From: Deinococcus frigens DSM 12807
GTDB taxonomy: Bacteria > Deinococcota > Deinococci > Deinococcales > Deinococcaceae
Length of the DNA: 29,331 nt
Assembly (NCBI RefSeq): GCF_000701425.1
Contig: NZ_JNIW01000046.1
Coordinates: 1 to 29,331, forward strand
Reading direction: 5' to 3'
The first letter of the stretch is position 1. Every line of letters starts with the position of its first letter. A program made the translations under genes and the position numbers. Shown here in pieces: positions 21,914 through 29,331 of this stretch. Under the pieces are notes generated by a model. It made no database searches and was not told the origin of the DNA. It saw nothing but the letters and a program-made list of their open reading frames with translations.

Positions 21914-23077
21914 CTACAGCCAGCGCATCGTGAATGCCCGCGCCAGCAGCGGCCCGGCGAGAGGGGAGAGCAGGACACGCTCGATCAGTCGCTCACGCAT
22001 TTTCTGCGCCCGTGCGCCCACCGGACGGCCCGCCGCCATATTCAACTCGGCCTGACGGCCAGCGATGTGGGCCGAGCGGAGACGGGTTCGCTCGAAGTGT
22101 TGCCAGTCCACGTGTTGCCAGTCCACGCGTCGGCCTGTGAGCGACTCTTGCAGCAACGGGGCCAGCGCGGCGGCGTCCAGCCAGCCCAGGTTCATGCCCT
22201 GTCCGCCAATCGGGCTGACCACATGCGCGGCGTCGCCGATCAGCACGGCCCGGCCCTGCACCATTCCCGGCGCGCGGTGGCGGCGAACCGTAAAGGCGCT
22301 GAGCATCCGGCACTCGGCGGCGGGGACGTGCAGGCCGGTGCGCCGCTCGATCATGGCGGTCAATTCGCGGGTGGAGGCAGTCTCCAAAAGCCGGTCCCCG
22401 GTATGCACCACCCAGCGCCGCCCCCCGCGTGGCAGCGGAAAGGACTCCACTACACCGCCCCCGGTCAGCGACACCAGTGCGGTCTGCCCCAGCGGCGTGG
22501 TATCGGGAAAGTCGCCCATCAGGTATTTATCGGGGTAGAGGTGGCCGGGAAAGGGCAGGCCCAGCGCCTCCCGCACGCGGCTGCGCCAGCCGTCCGCGCC
22601 GATCACGAAGCGGGCGCGCAGCGTGAGCGGCCTGCCGTCCTCGGAGGCGGTGACGCGCACGCCGTCCACCTCCTCCCGCAACTCCAGCACCTCCACGCCC
22701 GCGCAAAACGAGCGGGGCGCGAGTTCGGCTAGCCGACGCCGCAATACCGCCTCCGTTTCACGCTGCGGCAACGAGAGGATGTAGGGAAAGTCCGCCGAGG
22801 CCGACGTGAAGCCCAGCTCGCCCAGCGGCCCGTTCTCTCCGGTGACCAGACCGCGCGTGATGGGCAGGCCCGCCGCCAGCAACGGTTCGGTCAGGCCAAC
22901 CTCCCGGAACGCCTCCAGCGCGGGCGGATGGATGCCGATGGCGCGGGAATGCTGGCCCGGTGCGCTCCGCCGTTCCAGCACCCGGAAGCTCAGGCCGCGC
23001 TGCGCCAGCAGGCAACCCAGGAACAGCCCCACCGGGCCGCCCCCGACGATCAGCACGTCCAGGGTCGGCTCAGGCAC
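21914..23077 (-). CDS. FAD-dependent aromatic hydroxylase (PheA/TfdB/UbiH type)
   Basis: A 387-residue class A flavin monooxygenase that needs NAD(P)H and O2. The dinucleotide-binding VGGGPVG is at residues 11-17, the DG motif at 161-163 (GADGWRSRVR) and the FAD ribityl motif GDAAHVVSPIGGQGMNLG at 281-298. In the type III polyketide context it corresponds to SrsC, which hydroxylates alkylresorcinols on the way to alkylquinones. Its ATG overlaps the methyltransferase stop by 8 bases. A 15-base tandem duplication at 22097-22126 repeats VDWQH in the C-terminal helical part; the frame is kept. The two-step chemistry is inferred from the operon. Confidence 0.87.
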   Translation of the reverse strand: MPEPTLDVLIVGGGPVGLFLGCLLAQRGLSFRVLERRSAPGQHSRAIGIHPPALEAFREVGLTEPLLAAGLPITRGLVTGENGPLGELGFTSASADFPYILSLPQRETEAVLRRRLAELAPRSFCAGVEVLELREEVDGVRVTASEDGRPLTLRARFVIGADGWRSRVREALGLPFPGHLYPDKYLMGDFPDTTPLGQTALVSLTGGGVVESFPLPRGGRRWVVHTGDRLLETASTRELTAMIERRTGLHVPAAECRMLSAFTVRRHRAPGMVQGRAVLIGDAAHVVSPIGGQGMNLGWLDAAALAPLLQESLTGRRVDWQHVDWQHFERTRLRSAHIAGRQAELNMAAGRPVGARAQKMRERLIERVLLSPLAGPLLARAFTMRWL

Positions 23078-23729
23078 GCGCTGCCGCCTGGTACATCAGC
23101 AGGTTGCGGAAGGGGACCAGCGTCTGGACCGTCCAGCCCGGCGGGGCCAGCCCGCGCAGTTCGGCGGCAGTGAAGCTGCGGCGGATCGACAGCAGCCCGT
23201 CCTCGCCGATAAACGAGTCCCGGAACAGCGGCGCGACACCTGCCCGGAAACCCAGGTACGCCAGCGGGCTGCGTTGAATGTCGCTGTGAACCACCAGACC
23301 CGCGCACAGCGCCTCGCTGTCGGCCAGCAGGTCGCTCAATTCGGGGGCCGTCAGGTGGTGGAGCAGATGGTTGGACACCACCAGACCGAAGCGCTGCCCC
23401 TCGCGCACCAGATCGCCGCTCATGGCCTGCCGGAAATGCAGGCCGGAGACGGGCGGCTGTGCGCGGGCAAAGGCAATCGCCCGCGCATCGGCGTCGATGG
23501 CCGTGATCCGCAGCGTGAAACCGTCGCGCGCTGCCCAGCGGACCAGGGCGCGGGGCACGTCGCCGCCGCCGCAGCCAATGTCCAGCACGGTATTGGGGCG
23601 CGACGCCGAGAGCCGGGGCCGCAGAACTTGCCGGTAGACCCGCCGCCACCCGGCCACCAGCCCATTCACCGTCCCAAACTGGGCGTAGGTGCGGTTGAGC
23701 GCGGTCAGGTCACAGCCGGGATCGTCCAT
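23070..23729 (-). CDS. Class I SAM-dependent methyltransferase
   Basis: A 219-residue methyltransferase. Motif I is VLDIGCGGGDVPRAL at about 48-62, followed by the acidic loop ITAIDADARAIAFARAQ and LVVSNHLLHHL (motif post-II, LxxxxxLHHL). This matches the small enzymes found beside bacterial type III polyketide synthases, such as SrsB, which methylate an alkylresorcinol ring. It lies 47 bases after the polyketide synthase and overlaps the hydroxylase by 8 bases. The frame remains open upstream of the ATG to the synthase end (CTG codons, reading LTPLTAREVHLAER), and related proteins often have such an N-terminal stretch, so a non-ATG start is possible. Confidence 0.85.
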   Translation of the reverse strand: MDDPGCDLTALNRTYAQFGTVNGLVAGWRRVYRQVLRPRLSASRPNTVLDIGCGGGDVPRALVRWAARDGFTLRITAIDADARAIAFARAQPPVSGLHFRQAMSGDLVREGQRFGLVVSNHLLHHLTAPELSDLLADSEALCAGLVVHSDIQRSPLAYLGFRAGVAPLFRDSFIGEDGLLSIRRSFTAAELRGLAPPGWTVQTLVPFRNLLMYQAAARA

Positions 23730-23776
23730 GCGCTCGGCCAGATGGACCTCGCGCGCGGTCAGGGGAGTCAGGAGAA

Positions 23777-24946
23777 TCAGCGCACCCCGGCCAGTTCGTC
23801 CTGCCGGTCTGCCAGTTCCCCAGTCCCCACCGCACTGCTCAGCAGACCCATTTCTACGGTCAGACCTGGCCCGAACGCCATCGCGCAGACCCGCTCACCC
23901 ACGGGGGTCGTCCTCAGCAGGTCACGCAGGATGAACAGGATCGTGGCGCTGCTCATGTTGCCGTACTGCCGCAGAATTTCGCGTGAGGGCAAAAGCTGCT
24001 CGTCACTCAGCTTCAGGCTGCTCTGCACCTTGTCCAGAATGCTGCGCCCGCCGGGGTGGATGGCCCAGTGTTCGACTCCGGCATGCCGGGCGTCGGCCAG
24101 CGCAGGTTCGTGGTCCAGCAACGGCGAGAGCGCGCCCTCGATGTGCGACTCGATGATCGACGGCACATAGCTGCTCAGCACCATCTCGTAGCCCTGATCG
24201 CCAATCGTCCAGGCCATCTCTGCCTCGCCCACGCCGGGGGGCGTCAGGGTGGTCTCGAAATGGTCCATCTTCAGGGCGCGCGTTCCGGGGGCCGGAGGCC
24301 GGGCGCTGACCAGCGCGGCGGCGCAGCCGTCCCCGAACACCGAGGCGGCGATGATGGTGTCGGGGTCCGGCGCGGCGCGCATATGCAGCGTACACAGCTC
24401 GGCGCTGACCACCAGCACGGCGGCATTGGGGTCCGCCTGACAGAAGGCCCTGGCCATCTTCAGCGCGGGAAAGGCCGCGTAGCAGCCCATGAAGCCCACG
24501 TGGTAGCGGCCCACGTCGCCGCCCAGCCCCAGCGCCCGCACGATGGCGTAATCCGGCCCAGGTGCAAAAAAGCCCGTGCAGGAGACCGTGATCACATGCG
24601 TGATGTCGGCGGCCTCGAAGGCACTGTCCGCCAGCACCTTGCGGGCGGCCTCCACATACAGCTTGGTGGCCTCGCGCGCGTAGACGATGTTGCGCTCGCC
24701 GGTGGTGGGGGTCAACATGCGCGTGTGCTCTGGATCAAAAAACAGGCCAGCCTCGCCGTCGTGGTCTGCGAATTCTCCGACCACGCTGTAGCGTTGATCA
24801 ATCCCCGAGGCGTTGAAGGCCGCGCCGGTCAGCCGTTTGGCCAGGCGGTCCAGTTCGGGCTGCGCCTTGATCACGTCCCGGATCACCGACTGCGGATAGG
24901 CGGTCTCGGGCAGCGCCAGAGCGATGTCGTGAAGGTAGACGGGCAT
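23777..24946 (-). CDS. Type III polyketide synthase (chalcone synthase-like)
   Basis: A 389-residue homodimer-type ketosynthase that extends an acyl-CoA starter with malonyl-CoA and cyclises it to a resorcinol or pyrone. The catalytic triad is complete: Cys123 in VSCTGFFAPGPDY, His297 in AIHPGGRSI and Asn330 in YGNMSSAT. GFMGCYAAFPALKMA fits the dimer and active-site region. It is the first gene of an operon with a methyltransferase, hydroxylase and glycosyltransferase, as expected for an alkylresorcinol/alkylquinone lipid rather than a flavonoid. The start at 24946 (MPVYLHDIALALPE) is chosen over the longer frame to 25006 because it begins as in the family and has TACCCT six bases upstream. 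Starter and chain length cannot be read. Confidence 0.93.
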   Translation of the reverse strand: MPVYLHDIALALPETAYPQSVIRDVIKAQPELDRLAKRLTGAAFNASGIDQRYSVVGEFADHDGEAGLFFDPEHTRMLTPTTGERNIVYAREATKLYVEAARKVLADSAFEAADITHVITVSCTGFFAPGPDYAIVRALGLGGDVGRYHVGFMGCYAAFPALKMARAFCQADPNAAVLVVSAELCTLHMRAAPDPDTIIAASVFGDGCAAALVSARPPAPGTRALKMDHFETTLTPPGVGEAEMAWTIGDQGYEMVLSSYVPSIIESHIEGALSPLLDHEPALADARHAGVEHWAIHPGGRSILDKVQSSLKLSDEQLLPSREILRQYGNMSSATILFILRDLLRTTPVGERVCAMAFGPGLTVEMGLLSSAVGTGELADRQDELAGVR

Positions 24947-24952
24947 GGGGCC

Positions 24953-24958
24953 AGGGTA
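24953..24958 (-). promoter_or_regulatory. Candidate -10 element of the polyketide operon, leaderless start
   Basis: On the - strand TACCCT lies 6 bases before the ATG at 24946, the same hexamer and spacing as for the gene at 16294. An 8-base palindrome TGACGTCA at 24970-24977, about one and a half turns upstream, could be a regulator site. Confidence 0.4.
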
Positions 24959-25166
24959 GGCCCTGAAGCTGACGTCATGTGAGTGAATTGCACAAGATTT
25001 AAGCAATCCCCAGGGCTGTGAAGGGTCATCTGTCCCGGAGGGGGCAACCGTTCCCGGGTGGCAGCCGTTGAGCGCCCTGCGCGCGTGAAATACTGGCGAC
25101 CGATCGGATCAGTTCATGCAAAGCGGGCACCGCAGATGAGCCACTCCCAGCTACCGGAGGTCTCCC

Positions 25167-26078
25167 GTGAACTTCCCGCCCAATCCGAGTCTCAAGGCTC
25201 TCGGCTACGACCAGCGTGACCGCGTGGTGATCTTCCACGCCGACGACGTGGGCATGTGTCAGGCCACCGTCACCGCGTATCAGGATCTGTATGAAGCCGG
25301 GCTGCTGTCCTCCGCCGCCGTGATGATGCCGTGTGCCTGGGTTCCGGCAGCGGTGCAGGCAATCCGCAGTCTGCCCACGGCGGATGTGGGCGTCCACTGG
25401 ACCCTGACCAGCGAGTGGGCGACTTACCGCTGGAGGCCACTGACCTCCGCTCCCGCCCTGACCGATGCCAACGGCTATTTTCACGCCGGGGTGGAGGAGG
25501 CGCGGTGGGCGGCTCCGGCCACGGTCCGTGAGGAGCTGGCCGCCCAGCTCGACCGCGCGTCGGCCTGGGGCCTGGATCTCACCCATGTGGACGCGCACAT
25601 GGGCGTGGCCGCCCATCCCAGGTATCTGCCGGAGCTGCTGCCGCTGGCGCTCTCACGCGGCCTGCCGCCCTTCTTTCCCCGGCAGAACGCGGCGGCGTGG
25701 CAGGCGGAGGGACTGGACGGGGAAGACGCCCGCCAGGCGGAACAGGCCGCCTTTGCGCTGGAAGAACGCGGCGTTCCCCTGGTTGATCACCTGCGGATGC
25801 TGCCGCTGGACACCGCCGGGGAACACGCGGCCCTGACGCGCCAGATGTTGCGTGACCTGCCTCCCGGCATCACGCACTTCATTGTGCACCCGGCGCACGA
25901 CACGCCCGAACTGCGGGCCATCTGCGGCGACTGGCCCGCGCGGGTGGCGAATTATCACGCGCTGCTCGGTCCAGCGCTGCGCCGGGACGTGCAGAACATG
26001 GGCATTCAGGTGATCGGTTACCGCCCGCTGCGGAACCTGTTGCGGCAACGGCAGGCGGCAGGCCAGGCGACGTGGTGA
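25167..26078 (+). CDS. ChbG/YdjC-family carbohydrate deacetylase-like protein
   Basis: A 303-residue protein of the YdjC/ChbG fold, metal-dependent deacetylases related to polysaccharide deacetylases and acting on small N-acetyl sugars such as chito-oligosaccharides. The first metal motif is FHADDVGMC near residue 24. GVHWTLTSEW and THVDAHMG (about 137-144) give the metal histidines, and IVHPAHDTPELR is a later family motif. It starts at the GTG at 25167, with GGAGG six bases upstream. TTGAGC at 25068 and AATACT at 25089 are a weak promoter candidate. The following truncated transporter gene overlaps its stop, so this was part of an uptake-and-breakdown operon for a sugar. Confidence 0.87.
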   Translation: MNFPPNPSLKALGYDQRDRVVIFHADDVGMCQATVTAYQDLYEAGLLSSAAVMMPCAWVPAAVQAIRSLPTADVGVHWTLTSEWATYRWRPLTSAPALTDANGYFHAGVEEARWAAPATVREELAAQLDRASAWGLDLTHVDAHMGVAAHPRYLPELLPLALSRGLPPFFPRQNAAAWQAEGLDGEDARQAEQAAFALEERGVPLVDHLRMLPLDTAGEHAALTRQMLRDLPPGITHFIVHPAHDTPELRAICGDWPARVANYHALLGPALRRDVQNMGIQVIGYRPLRNLLRQRQAAGQATW

Positions 26079-26293
26079 CCATTCCCTCGGCGCTTGCGAC
26101 CCCCCTGGACCTGGACGCCGGAACCACATCCGCCACCCGCTGGCGCTACGCCGGGATGGGTTTTGGGCTGGTGATTCCGGCCCAGGTGTCCAGTTTCTTC
26201 TTTCTGTACTACGTGGACCACTTGAAGGATCGCTTGAAAGTCGATCCGGTGAAATTTGCTGCGTTGATGGGGCCTGACTGGCACTGGAACTGA
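26075..26293 (+). pseudogene. 5' remnant of a sugar transporter (MFS/GPH type)
   Basis: About 72 residues remain. TRWRYAGMGFGLVIPAQVSS and FFFLYYVDHLK look like the first membrane helix and the loop of a glycoside-pentoside-hexuronide or related MFS symporter, and LKVDPVKFAALM is the usual start of helix 2. The family-like sequence then stops and the frame ends in MGPDWHWN. Real members are over 400 residues. GTG at 26075 overlaps the deacetylase stop (GTGA); GTG at 26072 is the alternative. The rest of the gene is absent downstream, so a deletion or insertion event removed it. Confidence 0.65.
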
Positions 26294-26408
26294 AATCCGG
26301 CTTAGACTGAGTTCAAATGTGATTCAAGCCACTGAAGGAGTGATTTGATCGTCCATCGTTTTGCCGCGTTCTGTACATTGTTTGGAAGCCGTTTCGCCCG
26401 CTTAAGCT
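26294..26408. other. Junction DNA with a possible 5' gene stub
   Basis: After the transporter remnant comes AT-richer sequence, then AAGGAG at 26335-26340 and a TTG at 26345, opening a 25-codon frame (reading IVHRFAAFCTLFGSRFARLS) that ends at 26422 inside the convergent dehydrogenase gene. This may be the leader and first codons of another gene cut by the same rearrangement. It is too short to identify. Confidence 0.3.
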
Positions 26409-27365
26409 TCACGCCACTGTGACGAGATGGCGGGGCTGCCCAGCCACGAACGCCTCCAGATTTCCGATCAGTCGCTCGGCCAGGGTCTCGATGGACTGCA
26501 CGCTGGCAAACGCCATATGCGGCGTCAGGATGAGGTTGGGCAGGGCCAAATCTAAGAGGGGATTGCCCTGCGTGGGCGGCTCCTGCGACAGCACATCCAC
26601 GCCCGCGCCGCCAAGCTCACCACGCAGCAGCGCCCCGGCCAGCGCCGCCTCATCGACGATGCCGCCACGGGCGCAGTTGATCAGCAGGGCGTCGGGCCGC
26701 ATCCGGGCCAGTTCCGCCGCTCCGATCAGGTTGCGGGTGGACGGGTTGAGGGGACAGAGAATCACCAGCACCTGACTTCGGGCCAGCACCTCTTCAAAGG
26801 CCGTCCGGCCCGCACGGAGACTGCGCGCTCCGCTGTGTTCAGCGATCAACGTCTGCATCCCGAAGGCCCGGGCCAGCGTCGCCACCTGCTTGCCAAGCGT
26901 GCCGTGACCGATGATTCCCAATGTGGTTCCCGCCAGCGTGATGGGCAGCGGCTCCAGCAGGAACCCGTAGGTGGGCGACGCCTGCTACTGCCCCTGCTCC
27001 ACCGCCTGCATATAACTTGGCAGTTGCCGGCGCAAGGCTAGGGTCAGCGCAAAGATATGCTCTGGCACTGACACGGACCAATCCCGCACATTGCACACCC
27101 TCACGCCGCGCGCCTGACAGGCCGCCACATCCACATGTTCATACCCGGTGGCCGCCACCGCCACCAGTTCCAGCGTTGGAACGGCGTCAAGGATTGCCTC
27201 AGTGATGGCCACCCGGTTGGTGACGGCAATCTGCGCCCCCTGAAGGCGCTCTAGGGTCAGCTCAGGCGGGGTGTGCGGGTACTCCTGCCACTGGTGGGGG
27301 AAAGCCGGACTTCGCAGGGGAGCCGTGACGGCGCGGCGGTCCAGAAACACGACACGCCGACTCAT
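26409..27365 (-). pseudogene. D-2-hydroxyacid dehydrogenase interrupted by one in-frame TAG
   Basis: Two frames in the same register join into one 318-residue D-isomer-specific 2-hydroxyacid dehydrogenase, the normal length. The N-terminal part (from ATG 27365) has ELVAVAATGYEHVDVAACQARGV and VPEHIFALTLAL. The C-terminal part has the NAD-binding GIIGHGTLGKQVA, INCARGGIVDEAAL (catalytic Arg), a Glu in VDVLSQEPP and the active His in LTPHMAFAS. Between them codon 127 is TAG (26985-26987), in EQGQ-stop-QASPTYGF. Family members usually have Trp here (G-x-W-x-x-S), so a TGG to TAG change fits. Either the gene is a recent pseudogene, the stop is read through, or the base is a sequencing error. Its ATG overlaps the DUF2000 stop. 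Confidence 0.85.
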
Positions 27366-27784
27366 CCGCCGGGGACGCGGCCATATAGGGGCAGGTTTCC
27401 CACCAGCTTGTTCAACGCTTTCTTGGGTCCGTACAGGGCGAGGCCCAGATATATCAACGTCTCGGCGGGCGTGCTGGCGAGCGCAGCCACGTAGGCGTCG
27501 TAGGTCCGCGCGTGCTGGGCCACGTCGCTAAAGCCCACCAGCGTGACCTGCTCCAACTCCAGCGCCCGTTCGTGAAGGGTTTTCAGGGCGCTACGCTCTG
27601 CCACCAGGATGGGCAGCGGCACATTGATCAGTCCGGCGTGGGCCGTTCCTGAGGCGTCTACCGCGTTGGCGGGCAGCAGGCTGGGAACCTTGTGGCCCAG
27701 GGTCACGGCCAGCACGCCCGCCGCATTGACGGCCAGACCCACCGGGAGGTCATCCGCCAGTACCATCACACATTTCACGTCCAT
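27362..27784 (-). CDS. DUF2000 family protein
   Basis: A 140-residue protein matching the DUF2000 pattern: it opens KCVMVLADDLPVGLAVNAAGVLAVTLG, and later has INVPLPILVAERSALKTLHERA and ends LALYGPKKALNKLVGNLPLYGR. The function is not known; the fold is related to peptidyl-tRNA hydrolase 2-like proteins. The start at 27784 has GGAGG five bases upstream; a long open frame further upstream to 28339 is antisense to the AraC gene and not real. It is divergent from the AraC regulator across about 96 bases, and DUF2000 genes are often paired with such regulators. It overlaps the broken dehydrogenase by four bases, forming a two-gene operon. Confidence 0.8.
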   Translation of the reverse strand: MDVKCVMVLADDLPVGLAVNAAGVLAVTLGHKVPSLLPANAVDASGTAHAGLINVPLPILVAERSALKTLHERALELEQVTLVGFSDVAQHARTYDAYVAALASTPAETLIYLGLALYGPKKALNKLVGNLPLYGRVPGG

Positions 27785-27880
27785 GTCGTCCTCCACAAAC
27801 CCATCTGGGCTGACAGTAGTGCGCGTGAGCGCGGGCGTCTTGTAAAAAATTGCGGTGCAAGGGACGTTATGCTGCCGGGC

Positions 27881-28750
27881 ATGGAAGCGGTGAAGACGCC
27901 AGCACGTTCCCGCCTGGCCCGCGACGAGGCGCGGTTGTGGCGGATTCCGTTCCTGGGGGGCCTGGACATCTTGCAGGCCCGGTTCATCCGGCAGGCGTTC
28001 GCGCGTCATACGCATGAGGTCTTCACCGTTGGCGTGGTGCATCAGGGGGCGGCGGCGTTCTGGAACCGGGGCGCAGAACATGTGGCGCAGGGCGGCAGCG
28101 TCATGCTGATCAACCCGGACGAGGTGAACACCGGCCACTCGTTTGCGGAGAGCGGCTACGTGCATCTGGTGGTGTATCCCAGCGCCGAACAGCTTCAGAT
28201 GGTGGCCGGGCAGATCACTGGAAAAAGCGTCTCCAGGCTCTACTTTGCTCAGAGTGTGGCCACTGCGCCCGAGGTGGCCCGGCGGCTCACCGCCGCCCAC
28301 CGCCTGCTCGTCACCCCGGAAGCCACCCAACTGGCCCAAGAAATGGCCTTACAGGACGCGCTGGTGTGTCTGGTCAGTTCCCTGGGGGAGAAGAATTACA
28401 AGCCGCAGCCTATGGGCCGGGAGCCTTCCATAGCTGGGTGGGTCCGTGAGTATCTGGAGGAACATGCCTGCGAGAACGTCTCGCTGGACGATCTCGCGCG
28501 GCTGACCCAGCGCAGCTCTTTTCATCTCACGCGCGTCTTCGGACGGGAATTTGGGTTGCCGCCTCACGCTTATCAGGTGCAGGTGCGCATCCGGCGGGCG
28601 CAAGGGTGGCTCAGGGCGGGACAGGGCCTGACGCAGGTGGCGCTGGCAGCGGGGTTCAACGATCAGAGTGCGTTTTCCAATCAGTTCAAGCGTCATGTGG
28701 GGGTGACCCCTGGGCAGTACGCCCGCAGCTCAGACCCGAAGATATCTTGA
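27881..28750 (+). CDS. AraC-family transcriptional regulator
   Basis: A 289-residue regulator. The N-terminal cupin-like ligand domain (AraC_binding, about 10-150) has RHTHEVFTVGVVHQGAAAFW and GGSVMLINPDEVNTGH. The C-terminal double helix-turn-helix (about 185-285) has VSLDDLARLTQRSSFHLTRVF, GLPPHAYQVQVRIRRAQGWL and the closing signature LAAGFNDQSAFSNQFKRHVGVTPGQY. It probably controls the divergent DUF2000-dehydrogenase operon. The start at 27881 is preceded by TATGCT with 7-base spacing (leaderless type). An ATG at 27869 with AAGGGA upstream would add four residues and overlap that hexamer. Confidence 0.92.
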   Translation: MEAVKTPARSRLARDEARLWRIPFLGGLDILQARFIRQAFARHTHEVFTVGVVHQGAAAFWNRGAEHVAQGGSVMLINPDEVNTGHSFAESGYVHLVVYPSAEQLQMVAGQITGKSVSRLYFAQSVATAPEVARRLTAAHRLLVTPEATQLAQEMALQDALVCLVSSLGEKNYKPQPMGREPSIAGWVREYLEEHACENVSLDDLARLTQRSSFHLTRVFGREFGLPPHAYQVQVRIRRAQGWLRAGQGLTQVALAAGFNDQSAFSNQFKRHVGVTPGQYARSSDPKIS

Positions 28751-29032
<282 letters not shown>

Positions 29033-29037
29033 TGTCT

Positions 29038-29331
<294 letters not shown>

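Noticed and set aside
20561..22732. 723-codon open frame on the + strand opposite the glycosyltransferase and hydroxylase genes
   Set aside because: Low-complexity Arg, Gln, His and Ala composition and no motifs; the - strand holds the real enzymes.
25099..25110. Palindrome CCGATCGG before the deacetylase gene as an operator
   Set aside because: Only eight bases, expected by chance in this base composition, and not repeated nearby.

Overview
The window is GC-rich bacterial DNA, very densely coded, with GTG starts, many 4- and 8-base gene overlaps and several starts that look leaderless (TAnnnT placed 6-8 bases before the ATG). Together with an accessory-replicon style ParA/ParB pair this suggests a Deinococcus-type organism and a megaplasmid or second chromosome. 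The genus is an inference from gene style, not proven here.

Layout. (1) 1-4141, + strand: the 3' part of a GH1-like glycosidase, then a coupled thiolase and fused-subunit CoA-transferase. This pair is typical of the last steps of beta-ketoadipate or acetoacetate breakdown. (2) 4144-5930: a perfect 20-bp palindrome with a CACGTG centre, then parA and parB. (3) 5998-16223: a 4-hydroxyphenylacetate (homoprotocatechuate) catabolic locus. A PucR-type regulator on the - strand faces a + strand operon hpaG-hpaE-SDR-VOC-hpaB-hpaD, followed after a 148-base gap by a molybdopterin oxidoreductase-hpaH-hpaI. The route runs from 4-hydroxyphenylacetate to pyruvate and succinate semialdehyde, but no HpaC reductase or HpaF isomerase is recognisable. 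A near-identical copy of the parA-side palindrome sits just after hpaI. (4) 16294-20577, + strand: an unknown protein, a GH15 glucoamylase/trehalase-like enzyme, an FtsX/MacB-type permease and a small membrane protein resembling CrtO-type glycosyl-carotenoid acyltransferases. (5) 20567-24946, - strand: a four-gene operon of type III polyketide synthase, SAM methyltransferase, FAD hydroxylase and GT1 glycosyltransferase. It has the srsABC layout for alkylresorcinol/alkylquinone synthesis plus a sugar-transfer step, and with the convergent CrtO-like gene it is the best candidate here for an undescribed product. (6) 25167-29331: a ChbG/YdjC-type deacetylase and a decaying zone with a truncated transporter, a D-2-hydroxyacid dehydrogenase broken by one in-frame TAG, DUF2000, an AraC regulator and the start of an IS4-like transposase that runs off the window.

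All calls come from reading translations and DNA by eye. No database search was possible.
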